Shown in pieces: positions 25,520-37,225 of a stretch of DNA of 64,000 nt. The notes under the pieces were generated by a model. That model had not been told where the DNA came from. It did not search any database and saw nothing but the letters and a program-made list of their open reading frames with translations. This DNA comes from Stereum hirsutum FP-91666 SS1 (taxonomy: Eukaryota > Basidiomycota > Agaricomycetes > Russulales > Stereaceae): assembly GCF_000264905.1 (NCBI RefSeq), contig NW_006763138.1, positions 290,834 to 354,833 of the forward strand, read 5' to 3'. Numbering within the stretch: the first letter of the stretch is position 1; each line of letters opens with the position of its first letter. Position numbers and translations under genes: made by a program.

Positions 25520-25893
25520 GATTGCACTTAAGTAGATCATTGGAGTTATGTTCTGAGAAGACGACGGCCAGCACCAGCACAGCAGCCTACGCTTCGACTT
25601 AGAAACGCTTCCTCTCATATCGCCTTCGGCCGCACATCTATCGGCCGTGGTTCCATAGGGCACATACCAGTTGCCAATCCTCCACTCCTGACTGGATCAT
25701 AGCTAACCTAACGCTAGCAAAGGCGTTGAAGTACCTCAGATCATTAGCAGTAAGTGGCCATCATTGCCGCTAACAACAGTCATGTGCTCAGGGATCTACG
25801 GGGCATATAAAACACACCATACAGTTTCAAGAAGCTCAACTCCGACGTACTGATCATCCCTCATTCTTGCCCTCGATATTCACATACACCATC
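25520..25893 (+). promoter_or_regulatory. Promoter region of the methyltransferase gene
   Basis: A clear TATA box (catataaaac, 25804-25813) lies about 80 nt before the ATG at 25894, suggesting regulated expression. There is no coding signal. Confidence 0.6.
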
Positions 25894-26900
25894 ATGTCGG
25901 CGCTTTCTGCTCAAACCGCCTTCCACGAGGGCAAAGTAGATGATGATCGCGACTCTTCTGGCTGGTCTGCTTCTGCGTATAACGTGGGCGCGTCTTTCGT
26001 ATACTCTGCCGCCGCGACAGCGCCCGTCCTCTCTCTCCTTGAAGCGCGCCCTGGAGAGAAGATTCTTGACTTTGGCTGTGGGAGTGGCGAGATCACGAAG
26101 GAGTTGAAGAAGTTGGTCGGTGACGAGGGTGTTGTTGTGGGTGTTGACATTAGCGAGAGTATGGTGAGTGTCTCTCGAAGCACGTCGTACCTTGGGAGTA
26201 TCATCTTGCTAACAATATACACTCTTTTGACAGATTTCGAAAGCACTCGAAGTGACTGGATTCGAAAGATCACACCTCCTTGTCGCTGATCTGCAAATGC
26301 CTTCTTTCCCAGTTGGGACTCAGCCCGAGTTTCCAGTGGAGTTAGTGGGGGGAAAGTTCGACAAAGTGTTTACCACTGCAACTCTGCATTGGTGTTCGCG
26401 AGACCCAAAGCAGGCACTGTTAAATGCACATAGGATGCTCAGGTCAGGTGGGCGGATCGTCGGCGAGATGGGAGGATATGGTAATGTGGAGGGGGTTCGT
26501 GCGGCGCTGCACAAGGTCCTCGGGCAACGAGGCATCAACGCTACGGAACGAGACCCATGGTTCTTTCCATCTGTGGAGTCCTATACGCAGGCACGTAACT
26601 TTCGATCATCTGAGAGTCATAATCTGAATACTTCATTCAAAACAGATCATCGCATCCGCCGGGTTTAATCCGGTCCATGTCTCACTTACTGCGCGGCCTA
26701 CACCCGTCGCGAGCCTCAAAAATTGGTTACGTTCATTCTGCATGCACAACTTTCTTCGCGAAATGAGCAGCGACGAAGCAGAGCATGTTATGACGGAGGT
26801 AGAAGAGGTTGCTCGTCAAGATGAACGATGCTGGGATTTGAAGGCTGAAGCATGGTGTTTGGATTACGTGAGGTTGAGATTTGTTGCGGACAAGGATTGA
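25894..26900 (+). CDS. SAM-dependent methyltransferase (trans-aconitate methyltransferase-like)
   Basis: Class I methyltransferase of about 293 aa, cytosolic; the acceptor is unknown. Exons: 25894-26163, 26234-26590, 26646-26900. Motif I is ILDFGCGSGEIT, followed by VVVGVDISESM, an acidic post-I segment, VADLQMP, and TTATLHWCSRDP, which resembles Tam-type enzymes that carry HW after motif IV. The second intron must use a GC donor (cag|gcacgt..aacag): the nearby GT donor breaks the frame, whereas the GC donor joins SYTQ to IIASAGFNPVHV, the expected C-terminal fold. A TATA box sits upstream. It is the first gene after the TIR element. Confidence 0.88.
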
Positions 26901-27509
26901 AGTAGAACTGTTATGATCAAGCAGAGTCGAAGATGGCTGGGAAGTAGTGATATCCATAGAGTATGCACCCAACCGCTCTTGCGGCCGTTTATGCTTCGTT
27001 TGCCTTGTAAAATCCACCTTTCTTTCCCAAATCTAGGGTAAGTGTTGATGTCAAAATAAGCTCATGTGTACTTGATACGGTGCACTCAGTACAGTTCAAT
27101 TACAAATGCAACATGGGATGTTTTGCGTCGAAGAGGACATAAACACACGAATGTGTACGGTTTCGCCACAATTCGGGCCATATCAAATCTCGGAATGACC
27201 AGGTCGGAATTCTAAAAACAAGGTCACCTCCGCGTTGACAATGCGCGGAAGTTGATGTACTTAGTCCACACAACTCTGCGGTAAGCCTTCGAGGTGATCT
27301 GAGCAAAGTACTTACACGGCATTCGGCACAACTGCACGCGATTGTAAGAACGACTGTGAGCCATGGGACCGGTCTGTGGTTGACCATGCTCGCTAAGAGC
27401 GGATCAGTGATCGAACTTGGCGACGGCTGACGCACGTCACCACTAATAAGCGGGCGCCCCTCTTACCTCGCCTCTTCGTTCGAACCTCTCGTCTTCCTCG
27501 CATATTATC
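26901..27509. other. Intergenic region, methyltransferase to Sec14-like gene
   Basis: A minus-strand frame at about 27100-27435 starts with a short hydrophobic stretch and contains a good donor (gtaagt), but no family is recognisable and I do not call it. No other structure was seen. Confidence 0.4.
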
Positions 27510-28838
27510 ATGCCTCTGTCGACCTTCCTGCGCGGAGGGCACCCTTCGACTCCTCCACACTCCGACAACCTCGAGCACTCCACATCGTCCAAGCTCAGCC
27601 CCATAGGTATCCCGGACGAGCACCTCGAGGCATTCAACAGCTTCAAGGAGAACCTCACCAAGGCTGGTCTCTACAGCCCTGCCACTACAAGCTCGGCTGC
27701 TTCTGCCGACGACGCTACCCTTGCGTATGTTTCTCGTACCATGTTCCACGTACGGTCTCTAAATCCATATAATTAGACGTTTCTTTAGAGCGCGAAGATA
27801 TGATCCTCGTCAAGCTCAAGCCCAGTGGGCAAACCATCTATCATGGCGGAAGAGCATGGATGTCGACCGATTGTACGCGACGTTTGACCACCAGACTTTT
27901 ATAGCCGCACAACATTATTATCCTCGGTGGACCGGACGGAGAGACAAGGTACTGCAGTCTCACTCGTCCAAGTAGCGGTTATAGGCTGAGACAGTTAGCA
28001 TGGGGTTCCGGTGTATGTTTACAAACTGTCGGCCCTGGGAGACAGGGTGAAGGAGATCAACTCTGTACCCGTTGAAAGTCGCTATGAACGAATGTGAGCA
28101 TACTCTTCACTCTATAGCTTATTTCAAGAAGTTGGCCCTAATATCACTTAACAAGCGTCGTCCTCTGGCAGCTTATGACCCAGTTCATCACCCCCCTTTG
28201 CACCGCACTACCTCATCCAGGGAACACGGCGATCTACTCTATTAATTCCATTATCGACCTCTCCGGCGTATCTCTTTCCACCATGTGGTCCCTACGACAC
28301 CATCTACAACAAGCATCAGAGCTAGCGACCCATCAATATCCCGAAAGCATGAACATAACTGCAGTCGTCAATGCACCGGCATACTTCGCTACCGTCTGGT
28401 CATGGATCTCGGTGCGTCAATCGTCCGGTATCTCTTTACAAACACTATTTTGCAGTGAGGCTCACATGCTCTTTTCTGTGCAGGCCTGGTTCGACGAAGG
28501 TGAGTCAAAACCATACTCTGCCCTCGTATCTTACGGCCTCAGCGATCACCTTCTCCCTTTCAGGTACACGCAACAAAATACATGTACTCGGCAAAGACCC
28601 AGGTCCTGTTCTTCGCACGTTAATCGACACTGAAAACCTTCCGAAGGCGTACGGGGGCACGCTCGACTTCGAGTTCGACGATGACCCAAATTTGGACGAC
28701 GACGCAAAGAATCTGCTCGGTGAATATCCGCAAGGCCCAATCATCTTTGTCAACGGTAAAGCTGTGAGGCCGACCGTTCCTAGTGACACGACCCCTGCAC
28801 GGACATCCGCAACGACGAACGGCTCGGCCAAGAACTAG
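27510..28838 (+). CDS. Sec14-like CRAL-TRIO lipid-transfer protein
   Basis: Phosphatidylinositol/phosphatidylcholine transfer protein family, cytosolic or Golgi-associated. Exons: 27510-27724, 27789-27948, 27999-28093, 28156-28411, 28484-28499 (16 nt), 28564-28838, giving 338 aa. The CRAL_TRIO_N part ends in ARRYDPRQAQAQWANHLSWR. The lipid-binding domain shows HGVPVYVYKLSAL, YSINSIIDLSGVSLSTMW, YPESMNITAVVNAP and TVWSWISAWFDEGTRNKIHV. It closes with ENLPKAYGGTLDFEFDDDP. The start at 27510 gives a Ser/Pro-rich leader of about 70 aa. The tail is polar (Thr/Ala-rich), with no membrane segment. Confident of the family, not of the lipid bound. Confidence 0.92.
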
Positions 28839-29126
28839 CAATACCGTTAGACAATTAGAGTGTGTACCTATTGATTGCATATCGTCGAGTTGATGTATTT
28901 GGAACAAGGGAACAAGTTGGTATCGTGTTACAATTAGTCCATGCATGTAATTCAGATTTAAATTATGCAGAGCAGAAGGATGCGATAGAACATTGATGCG
29001 ACAGGATGGAGGATTGACAAATGGAAGCGGAGCAGGCGAGCAAGAAAATTCGAGTTATAATGATATGAGGGAACAACAAGAGGGAACAACAGAAAGGAAA
29101 AGGTGACGTGAATGCGTGGAATTGGG

Positions 29127-32100
29127 TTAGTCCATATCGTCTTCCGGCTCGGGCGCAACACCATCCTCATCCCAGATTTCAAGGAACTGGAACGCGAACC
29201 GTGAGTACAACGCCCAGACCGAATAGAAGGCTGATACATGAACTCACGGTAGTTCGTTGAGCAGCCATATCTTGCGTCGTGTGTATAGGTACCGTGGCAA
29301 AAGGTAAGCGGTCCCATTGAAGAGGCTGCTGGTGACGCCGGGTAGCGGGCTTGTCGCCGATTGTGTTCTTCTTGCCAATGACCCATTTTGAACATTTCCT
29401 GGTGGCAGCAAGACTGAGTGAGACCGTAGAGATGGATGAAGGCAAGGACGAGCTCACTCTTCGGTGACACCATATAGGTTTTTCAGGTATCGTTTCAAGA
29501 GCATGAGCATGGCTAGGATGACAGAACTACGCATGACGGGTAGATAATCCAGAGATTGCCAGGCCATCAATGACGGCGCGGAGTACAAGTCGTGCGGTTG
29601 ACCTGGCACAGCACCGTTTGGCGGCTCTTGTTGCGTGTCGGCCATCTCCACGTCTTTTTCGGTTCCTTGGAGCTGAGATGCAGGTGTGGGACGTCCGCGC
29701 AGTTGATCGAGGAGGTCGGACGGCGATAACGTCTCCATGAGCTGCATACCAGACGTCAAGAGAATCGATATCAACGTCTTCACGACCATAAGCACCTCCT
29801 CCTGAGCCTTGTAATCAAACGTGGCAAAGTTTTCGACCATGTATCGTGCAAAGTGGACCTCCTCCTGCATGCACTTCAGATCCGGTTTCATTTCGAACAC
29901 GCGGACGAGAGACTTGAGAAATTCGATTTTCGAGTTTCGCTTCTCGCGCACCAGGGAATACCAGCGCTGAAGGAGTGCAGTGGGGGCTGAATGCTGCATG
30001 CGATAACCTAGGACATCTTTGAGTCATGCAGGGTCGGGCAGAAATCGAAAATCACTAACCTTGTACAGGCCCAGGAGAGAGTCTGACCTGGTAGTCAAAC
30101 GATGCTTTCGCGCTGACAGTATACCGCGAGTTGAGTAACGTGGCATGCTTGCTGTGCAACAAGGCATGCAACGCGTTAGCACGACTGCTGAGTACAGTGC
30201 TTGGACTGGTCTCAAGGGAGACAATGATCGGAAATGACTAAAAACTTGATGTAAGTATGCGAAAGGACAGCTGAAAATTGGGTCTTTACCTGAAGAGGAT
30301 GGGCTAAGCCTTGCTTCACCGTGAAGCTGAGGATGTCGATGGCGGAAGCTTGAATTTGCGCATGCTGAGACAAAGCTGCTTCGAGGATCGGCTCAAGGTA
30401 ACGTTGGACGATAGCGGAGCTCACTCTGCCATCGTAAACATCAGCAGGCTGGAGTGCGCGGAAAGGAAGAAGCTCTTACCCTGAGTCAGCGAAACCGTCT
30501 GTGTTTCCCACCAACTCTTCCATGTTCACGTCTGCGATAACCGACTTGGATTTGACACTCTCTGAATTGTCGTTAGAAGCGGATTGAAGAGGAAAAAGGG
30601 TCAAAGAGCGTACTCTTCTCTTTATCAGCATGCTTTGAAGCTTCTGATATCAAGAATTCCTGCATGATCTTGAGCAAGCGACCTCGACTATCTTCCTCTG
30701 GAGAGGCAAAGATCGCATCCATGATCGCTGCAGACGACTCCAAGGTCATAAGTGTTGGTTGTGCCCTGAACAGAAAACCTGGAATGACGAGGCATGAGTG
30801 TGTCGGCTGGACGACGTAAAGGATAGAAGATAGATACCTAGTGCCTGGAGGATTCTTCCTCGAAGGACTGCCTCTGCATACTTATCGTAAAGCTGTAACA
30901 GGCAGGTATAGACGTGCTCTATGATGGAACCCTGTTATGGAAGTGAGAACAGTTGTGCGCGAGTTTAGCTTGGGACCTTACCAATGAAACTACGTTCAAG
31001 TCTGCCTCCGGTACTGCAACGAATGCCTCCTTGTCAGCGTCTTCGTAAAAGAAGTGAAGCAGTATGCGTACCAGTGCTATCCCGTCGTAGGCGATCGAAG
31101 TCACAATGTTCAACAAGAAGCGAAACAATAAATATCAGGATGCAAAGAGTCTTCATATCCGGGCCAGACATCTTGGTGTTTCGTGGTTTGTTGATAGCCT
31201 GCATCAGTCGCTCTACACGTCAAACAATAAGATCAGGAAGAGATGTACGCAATACGCAAATAGAAAACGCACGATTACACGACTTTAAGAGCGCTACCAA
31301 GCGGCCATAGTCGTGAGTCAGATGTTCCACGACTGCACATATACAGGCCACAGTCTCTTGCAGTGCCTATACACGAATAAAACATGAGGCATAAACATTT
31401 ATGGTCAGAAAGAACAATGCAAGACTCACCATTGTGCCGCCCGCCGTTGACGGCTTCAGGATCATAGGTTGAAGAGCAAGTTGCAGCTCTTGTCCGAACT
31501 TCATCGCAGTCTTCGGCATGTGCGGGACTGAGGCGCGGAAAATCTTGAGTAGGTAATCGGACGTAACTTGCTCATCGATCTATTAAAGAAAATGTTCAGT
31601 TGATGGAACAGGATTCGCATAACGTCGTCACATACGGAGGTCGCATTCTTAAGGTATGGAAGCAACGTCGATGCATTGGATCCGGATAATACGGCCGGGT
31701 AAGCTGTCGTAAAGAGATAGATGGTCCGGATGCAGTGGATGATAGTCTGCAGATGGCAAAGTTCAGAAGAAGCATCACCGAAGAGGTAAATGGTGCATAC
31801 GAAGCCAGGCAACTCAGTCGCGTCGACTAAACCATCAATCAAGGCCTCACAAATCTCGGTATACCGCTCATGAAGTACGCTCGCATCGGTACCCTCCTTG
31901 TCCGCCATAATCTTATGCAACATGTCCTCCAACGGCGACTGCCTATCCTTGAAGTTGGCGGATACGCCCATGATAATAGAAACCTTCGCAAGGAGGTCGG
32001 ACCTGCCCGCAGGATTCTCGCCACTAGCGTTCCGAGACTTGAGCGAGGACACGATCGGTGTCTGGAACCACAGATCTTCAACGCTCTTGACGGCGAGGTC

Positions 32101-35100
32101 TTTCACAGTGTCATCTTCATCAAACATACGAAGTACGAGTTTGGTGCAAATATCGATCCGTCGTTTGTTATCATCGGTGACGCTGTAGAAGGATTTCAGA
32201 AGTTTGATGACTCGTTTGCGCACACCAAGACCCGTATCCTAATGGGTAGTAAGTCAGACAAACCAAGCTACACATAACGAAAAAGCATACCGCTATACGG
32301 TCAGCTATCTTTTGGTAGTAGTCCGCCGCCACTTCTGGGGAGTCGATCATATACTTTCCGATTAATTCGACAGCGGCATCGCGAACTGCCGGGGAGTTGT
32401 CGAGCAGGTGACTTTCGATGCCTCGGCGGACGTTTGGCTGTTCAGAAGAAGGATGAGATACGAAAACAATGAAGATCCAAACACTACTTACGGACGACAA
32501 GATCGTAGGATCACTGGTGACGATCTGACCGAGGGCACGCAAAGCCTTCGTGCGCATGAAGACAGCCTGGGCGTCAAGAGCCAGGAGAATGACGTTGAGG
32601 ATGGGCTGGTACGAATGCCTGAGTTCCTGAATAACTCCTATTTCTTCTGCGAGCTTGTCTATATGAACGACCTCGTCCTGGGAGCTACAAGAGGACACAT
32701 AATCAGCACTTGTACGTTTCGAACGGCAATAGGTACAGTGATGAACATACCCAACACTGAAGATATCGGTGGTCGTATCTGTCCAGACATCTCTCAAGGC
32801 CGATTTGACTTTGACACCGAACGCTAGCATCTGGGGATTATTGGCCTTGATTAGGTCAATGTCATTACCGTCGTTTGACAACGAGGCGTTACACCGCCTG
32901 AGAGCAATGGCCAGCTCTTGGCCCCACGTCACAGCGCTGAGCTCTCGAGCGCTCTAGAAATATATCTGAATGTCAAGCTTCATGCAACGAAAATAAAATC
33001 AGAGGACGAACGTCGCAAGCCTGATCCTCGGTGGACCGTCGGGACAGATGAGTGATGACCTCGCGGTGAGCAGTAACTAGCCGTTGCAAGTCCTTTGAAC
33101 TGCAGCTCGCGAGTACCTGGAAAACACGTCAGAAAACACATTAAGTTGCACGTAGTGAAAGTCTTTGCCACCTCCTCCATTGGTCGTAGCGGCATTGAAG
33201 TGTTTCCATTCGATGGACTGTCGGCGAGCTTGAACTTGAGGGTACTGGTCCTTAAACGTGCAGCAATTACGCCGAGATGGTCCAGCGCGAGTTGCTTGAC
33301 TGCATTGTTATCTGTCTGGGCCATCGACTTGACGTCGTCTAGAGAGGAAATCTTATCGCGCTGCGCGTCAACAATATGTATAACCGGATGCAGAACCTAG
33401 ACTTCACGTACCATAAACTTGCAGATAATGGTTAGTAGCAAGCTCGCCGCGGGCCATTCAGGCCAGAAGAGGACAACAAGCAAATCCGAGATGAGGTTGT
33501 CGAAAATGAGACGATATTCCGCTTCGTTTGAGTTCTTCGTCGCCTTTCCCTTCCCCGATCTACATAAGGGGAATGAGTAATGCACATAGAAGTTTGTATC
33601 AAATGATGAAGGCGAGACCTTTGCGTAAGGAACACCACAATTGTTTTTGCAGCCTTGGTAGCGGACTCTAATCCAGAGAGATAAAGGCTGATCTCGTCCT
33701 GATCAACATCTTCAAGAAACGGCTCTGGGATGTCGGAAGGCATGCTATCGTGCCTCTTGAGTGCCGCCGCTTGCTGACGAGACTTGCCGAGCTTCTTGGC
33801 CGAAATGCGAACACCGTGGGCGGAGGTCTGTACCAATTGAAGTAGAAGAGCAGAGACAGTACGAATCGAGCGACCGTCTCGCAAACTGAGGTACGCAGAG
33901 CAAACATAACGTGAGATCAGATGATGACACAAAGTCAGTTTAGATAGAATGAACGAACCGAAATTGACCGGCTTTTTGCTTGGTATCTGAGAGCTTGATG
34001 AGCGAGCTCAAGATCTCCTCGATGATCCAAGAACGCTGCTCTTCGTGGTTCGCAAAAATCTGAGAATAGCGATAAGTATTGTTGCACCAAGACAATGGGC
34101 TGGGAAAGCACCTACACTTCGGGTGAGGGACAAGGCATCCAGCCTGAGCCCTTGCATAGCAGTCTGCCCAAGTGTAGCCACTACTAGATTGTCCTTCTTC
34201 GCCTTCGCCCCTCCTTCGTCTTCGACGACGAAGAATGGTCCAATCGCGATGTAGACAGCCTGGATAATGATGCTATCCGACATCGCAACGACATCGGCAT
34301 TTACTAAACCATTGATACGTGGAAGGATGGACAATAGGGCCTGGAAAATATCCGCAAGCTGTCGTCTATGCTCATAAGCCTCCGAAGACAGGCTCTTTGC
34401 GACGTGTCGTAAGGTGGAAGATTCGCCGCTGGATGATGAGAATTCGATGAAGGGGTAGATAACCTTGTTGAGCTGGTTTTTGACAGACGAGAGGCACGCA
34501 TTGATGAGCTCTTCCGAGTAGAGTTGTTTGTTTAGACGGTCGCTCCCGAGTAGCGCGATACAGCAGTCGGCGGCTAAAATGCTGTCTCGAGCAAGCTCCA
34601 ACGACCTCGAGAGCTTTGCCGTGTCGAGAGGCCGAGGGAGCTCATCCACGTCCACGCCGTTCACGACACTCTCTTCATCCTCGTCGCGTGGTGTTCGTGA
34701 CTTCGACCGTCGCTCTGCCTGAGTACCACCCTTCTTCCCTGCCTTCCCCCCCTTCTTCTTCGTAGGTGAAGACGGAGCGCTCTTTGACCCGGCGACCCCA
34801 TTTCCGGAACCGCCACTGGGAAATGGCTCCAAATCCTCTCCCGCCTTCACACTCCTCTCCAAGATCTTCAGTACGCGAGAAAGAGTCTGAGGTTCCACGT
34901 CGCTCAGGCTCACCGGGCCAGTCGAACGAGGCGTGTTACCATTGCTGTTAGGTCTTAGACGTTTCTTAGGCCGTGCGAGTAGACCGATGTGCTTCGTCAG
35001 TTTCCGAACGAGGTTCGGCTGGAGCTGAGGGCGAGCTGGGTCAGAGGAGATGGGGGAGAAGAAATCGGAGGGCAGGGTTTCTAAGTCGGGTTCGACAGGC

Positions 35101-36730
35101 AGAGAGTCTTCAGCCTCGAATATGTCATCTAGTAGTGCAGTCAACTTCTCAAGCGGGGCTGTGAAAGAAGCGCATACATTGAGTTTAAGTATAACTTTAA
35201 CATCAGACAAAGTCATCCATGCAACTAGGGTGGCGTAGTGTGCGTACCTCTTTCGTCACGGTCACCCGTCTTCTTGGTAGGAGACCTTGAAGCTGAACTC
35301 GACGCGAGGCTCGTCTTGTGAGGCTGGTATTCCTCCTCTTCTGAACCGAACCCACCGAGATCTGGCTCTCCCCCGTCATCATCTTCCCGCTTCGTCTTGC
35401 CCTTCAACCATGCAGAGGGAACTGGTGGACGACTCTTCTGCGACGAAGGCGTTAATTTGGCTTTTAAGGGCGGCAAGTCGACATAGGGCTGCATCCTGGA
35501 TTTGGCCTTCGGTGTCATACGAGGCAAGGAGCTAGGGTCGATGGAGGTCGAGAGATTGGTGTGCGAGGTCTTTGAGAGAGATGAAGATGCAGAGCGAATG
35601 GGCGACGAGGAGAGAGCGGAAGATAGTGAAGAGGATGATGATGTGCGGTTGAGAGTCTGGACGCGCTTCACTGTAGGAGATTGCAGCTGGTTGATAGGCT
35701 TCCGCTTCTGTGGGGTCGAGACGACTTCGACAGATGCGACGGCGAGGGGGTCGGGACTTGACGGTGGTAGATTGGTCCCACTGTTTCTCCGGCTTGGAGT
35801 GCTAGGTGGCCTGACTGCGCTATACCGGGCTGCCTGAGCCCTCTCGATCTCGCGACTAGTCTGGTCAACAAACACATTAAAACGGACGTTGGATTCCTGG
35901 GGTGAGATGATGGACTGTTGCCGCTGTGGCGGAGGAGGCTGAGGTTTGGGTGGCGAGGACTGGAGCGGAGCCCTGGGGGGAGATGGTTGGGGTGGAGCAC
36001 CCAGGGCAAAGGCAAGCGAAGATGAGGAGGCCTTCATTGCGGGTGGCGGAGGAGTCGGGTACGAGATGGATGGAACGGTGTGTTGGAAGACAGAGTGAGC
36101 AAAGGCGTTGGACCGATACTGGGCGTATGGGGACTGCGAGGGAAGAGAAGAGGGCCAATAATTGGGCGCAGACGGGTGCTGTGGATATGAACTAGCAGAA
36201 ACAAACGCATATATTGAGGTTCGTTCGGATTGAAAAGGGAAGGGACGTACGTGTGAGAGGGCTGGCCGAGGTATTGGACGGCGTCGTTCCGAGTGTTCTC
36301 CCAGTAGCCTCCGTCCTGCACAGGCAGATGCTGGGATTGAAGGTGGTTCAGCTCTGTAGCGTACTCTGTGTACGGCGCCGGGGTCTGGGACGGGTAGGTG
36401 TACTCGCTCAGCGCGTAGTATTGCGGCTGGGCGTACGACGGCGGTTGGGCGGAGAGCGACAGGTTGCTCAACTGGCGCGAGACTTTAAAAATGTGAATAT
36501 ATGCGTCAGTCAGTCACCGCCGATCCGATCTCATTATAGGGGCTCTGACCATGTCCAGTTGCGTTCAGACTCGCGAGCGGGTACGCGCTCAGCAGTTGGT
36601 GCGAGTCTGCCACAGAATCAACCGCCATCCCATCCGGCGTCCTTGAGCTCGTCGGGTCTGGCGAGAGGTATGCATCCCTGCCGTATCCGTTCATTCCATG
36701 GGGGTTCGAGTACCAGCCGTTAGAGTCCAT
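29127..36730 (-). CDS. SCC2: Cohesin loading factor SCC2/NIPBL (Mis4, fungal Rad9)
   Basis: HEAT-repeat subunit that loads cohesin on chromatin with Scc4/Mau2. Twenty-six minus-strand exons, from 36730-36550, 36482-36251, 36191-35248, 35158-34116 down to 29413-29248 and 29186-29127, give 2058 aa in one frame. Residues 1 to about 540 are low-complexity (Tyr/Gln/Pro, then Ser/Pro), where Scc4 is expected to bind. HEAT repeats follow, with the hallmark [19 protein letters not shown], then [40 protein letters not shown] and [15 protein letters not shown]. It ends in acidic [16 protein letters not shown]. The least certain junction is near 31071-31041, where frame requires a 31-nt intron. Its far 5' neighbour is transcribed in the same direction. 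Confidence 0.95.
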
Positions 36731-37225
36731 CCCGGCGCCGTTCTGTTCTAGTAGGCCTCTGCGGAGAAGCAGCTAAGGCAGGCTGCAGAACGAAGTGCTT
36801 GACCCGCGACGCGAAACACGCGCCGGGCTCCTTAATTGACACGCTGTCACACACGTCACACACGTTCCTGCACCGGGTGAATCCGGTGCGAGTCACGCTA
36901 CAGTCTTGTTGTGGCAATTGGGCCACAGAGACACCGATTGGGAGGTACGGTTGCGAGCCATTATAGCAAAACACGTAGAAATACACATTGGAGACATGTC
37001 CCCAACAAAATACAATGGTGATAAATGCTTCGAGCATAGAGAAAGCAGACATCCAAGAACGTTTCAAAAGGTCAAGAGGACCTGCCTCTCCACGGACAAA
37101 TAATGTACACCCTTGCCACTTCGCGGACCTCCATGCGTCCACCCTGTCCAGGTTACACTTCCTACAGTCATAATGCACAGAAACGCCCAAAACATCCAGG
37201 ATCACCGAGCATGCAGGTACAGTCG
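36731..37225. other. Intergenic region upstream of SCC2
   Basis: SCC2 promoter plus the 3' end of the next gene, which is also on the minus strand. Several tandem cac/gac-rich stretches occur (cacacgtcacacacg near 36845). No gene was recognised. Confidence 0.4.

Noticed and set aside
27100..27435. Possible small secreted protein on the minus strand
   Set aside because: It has a hydrophobic start and a donor site but no recognisable continuation or family; evidence too thin.
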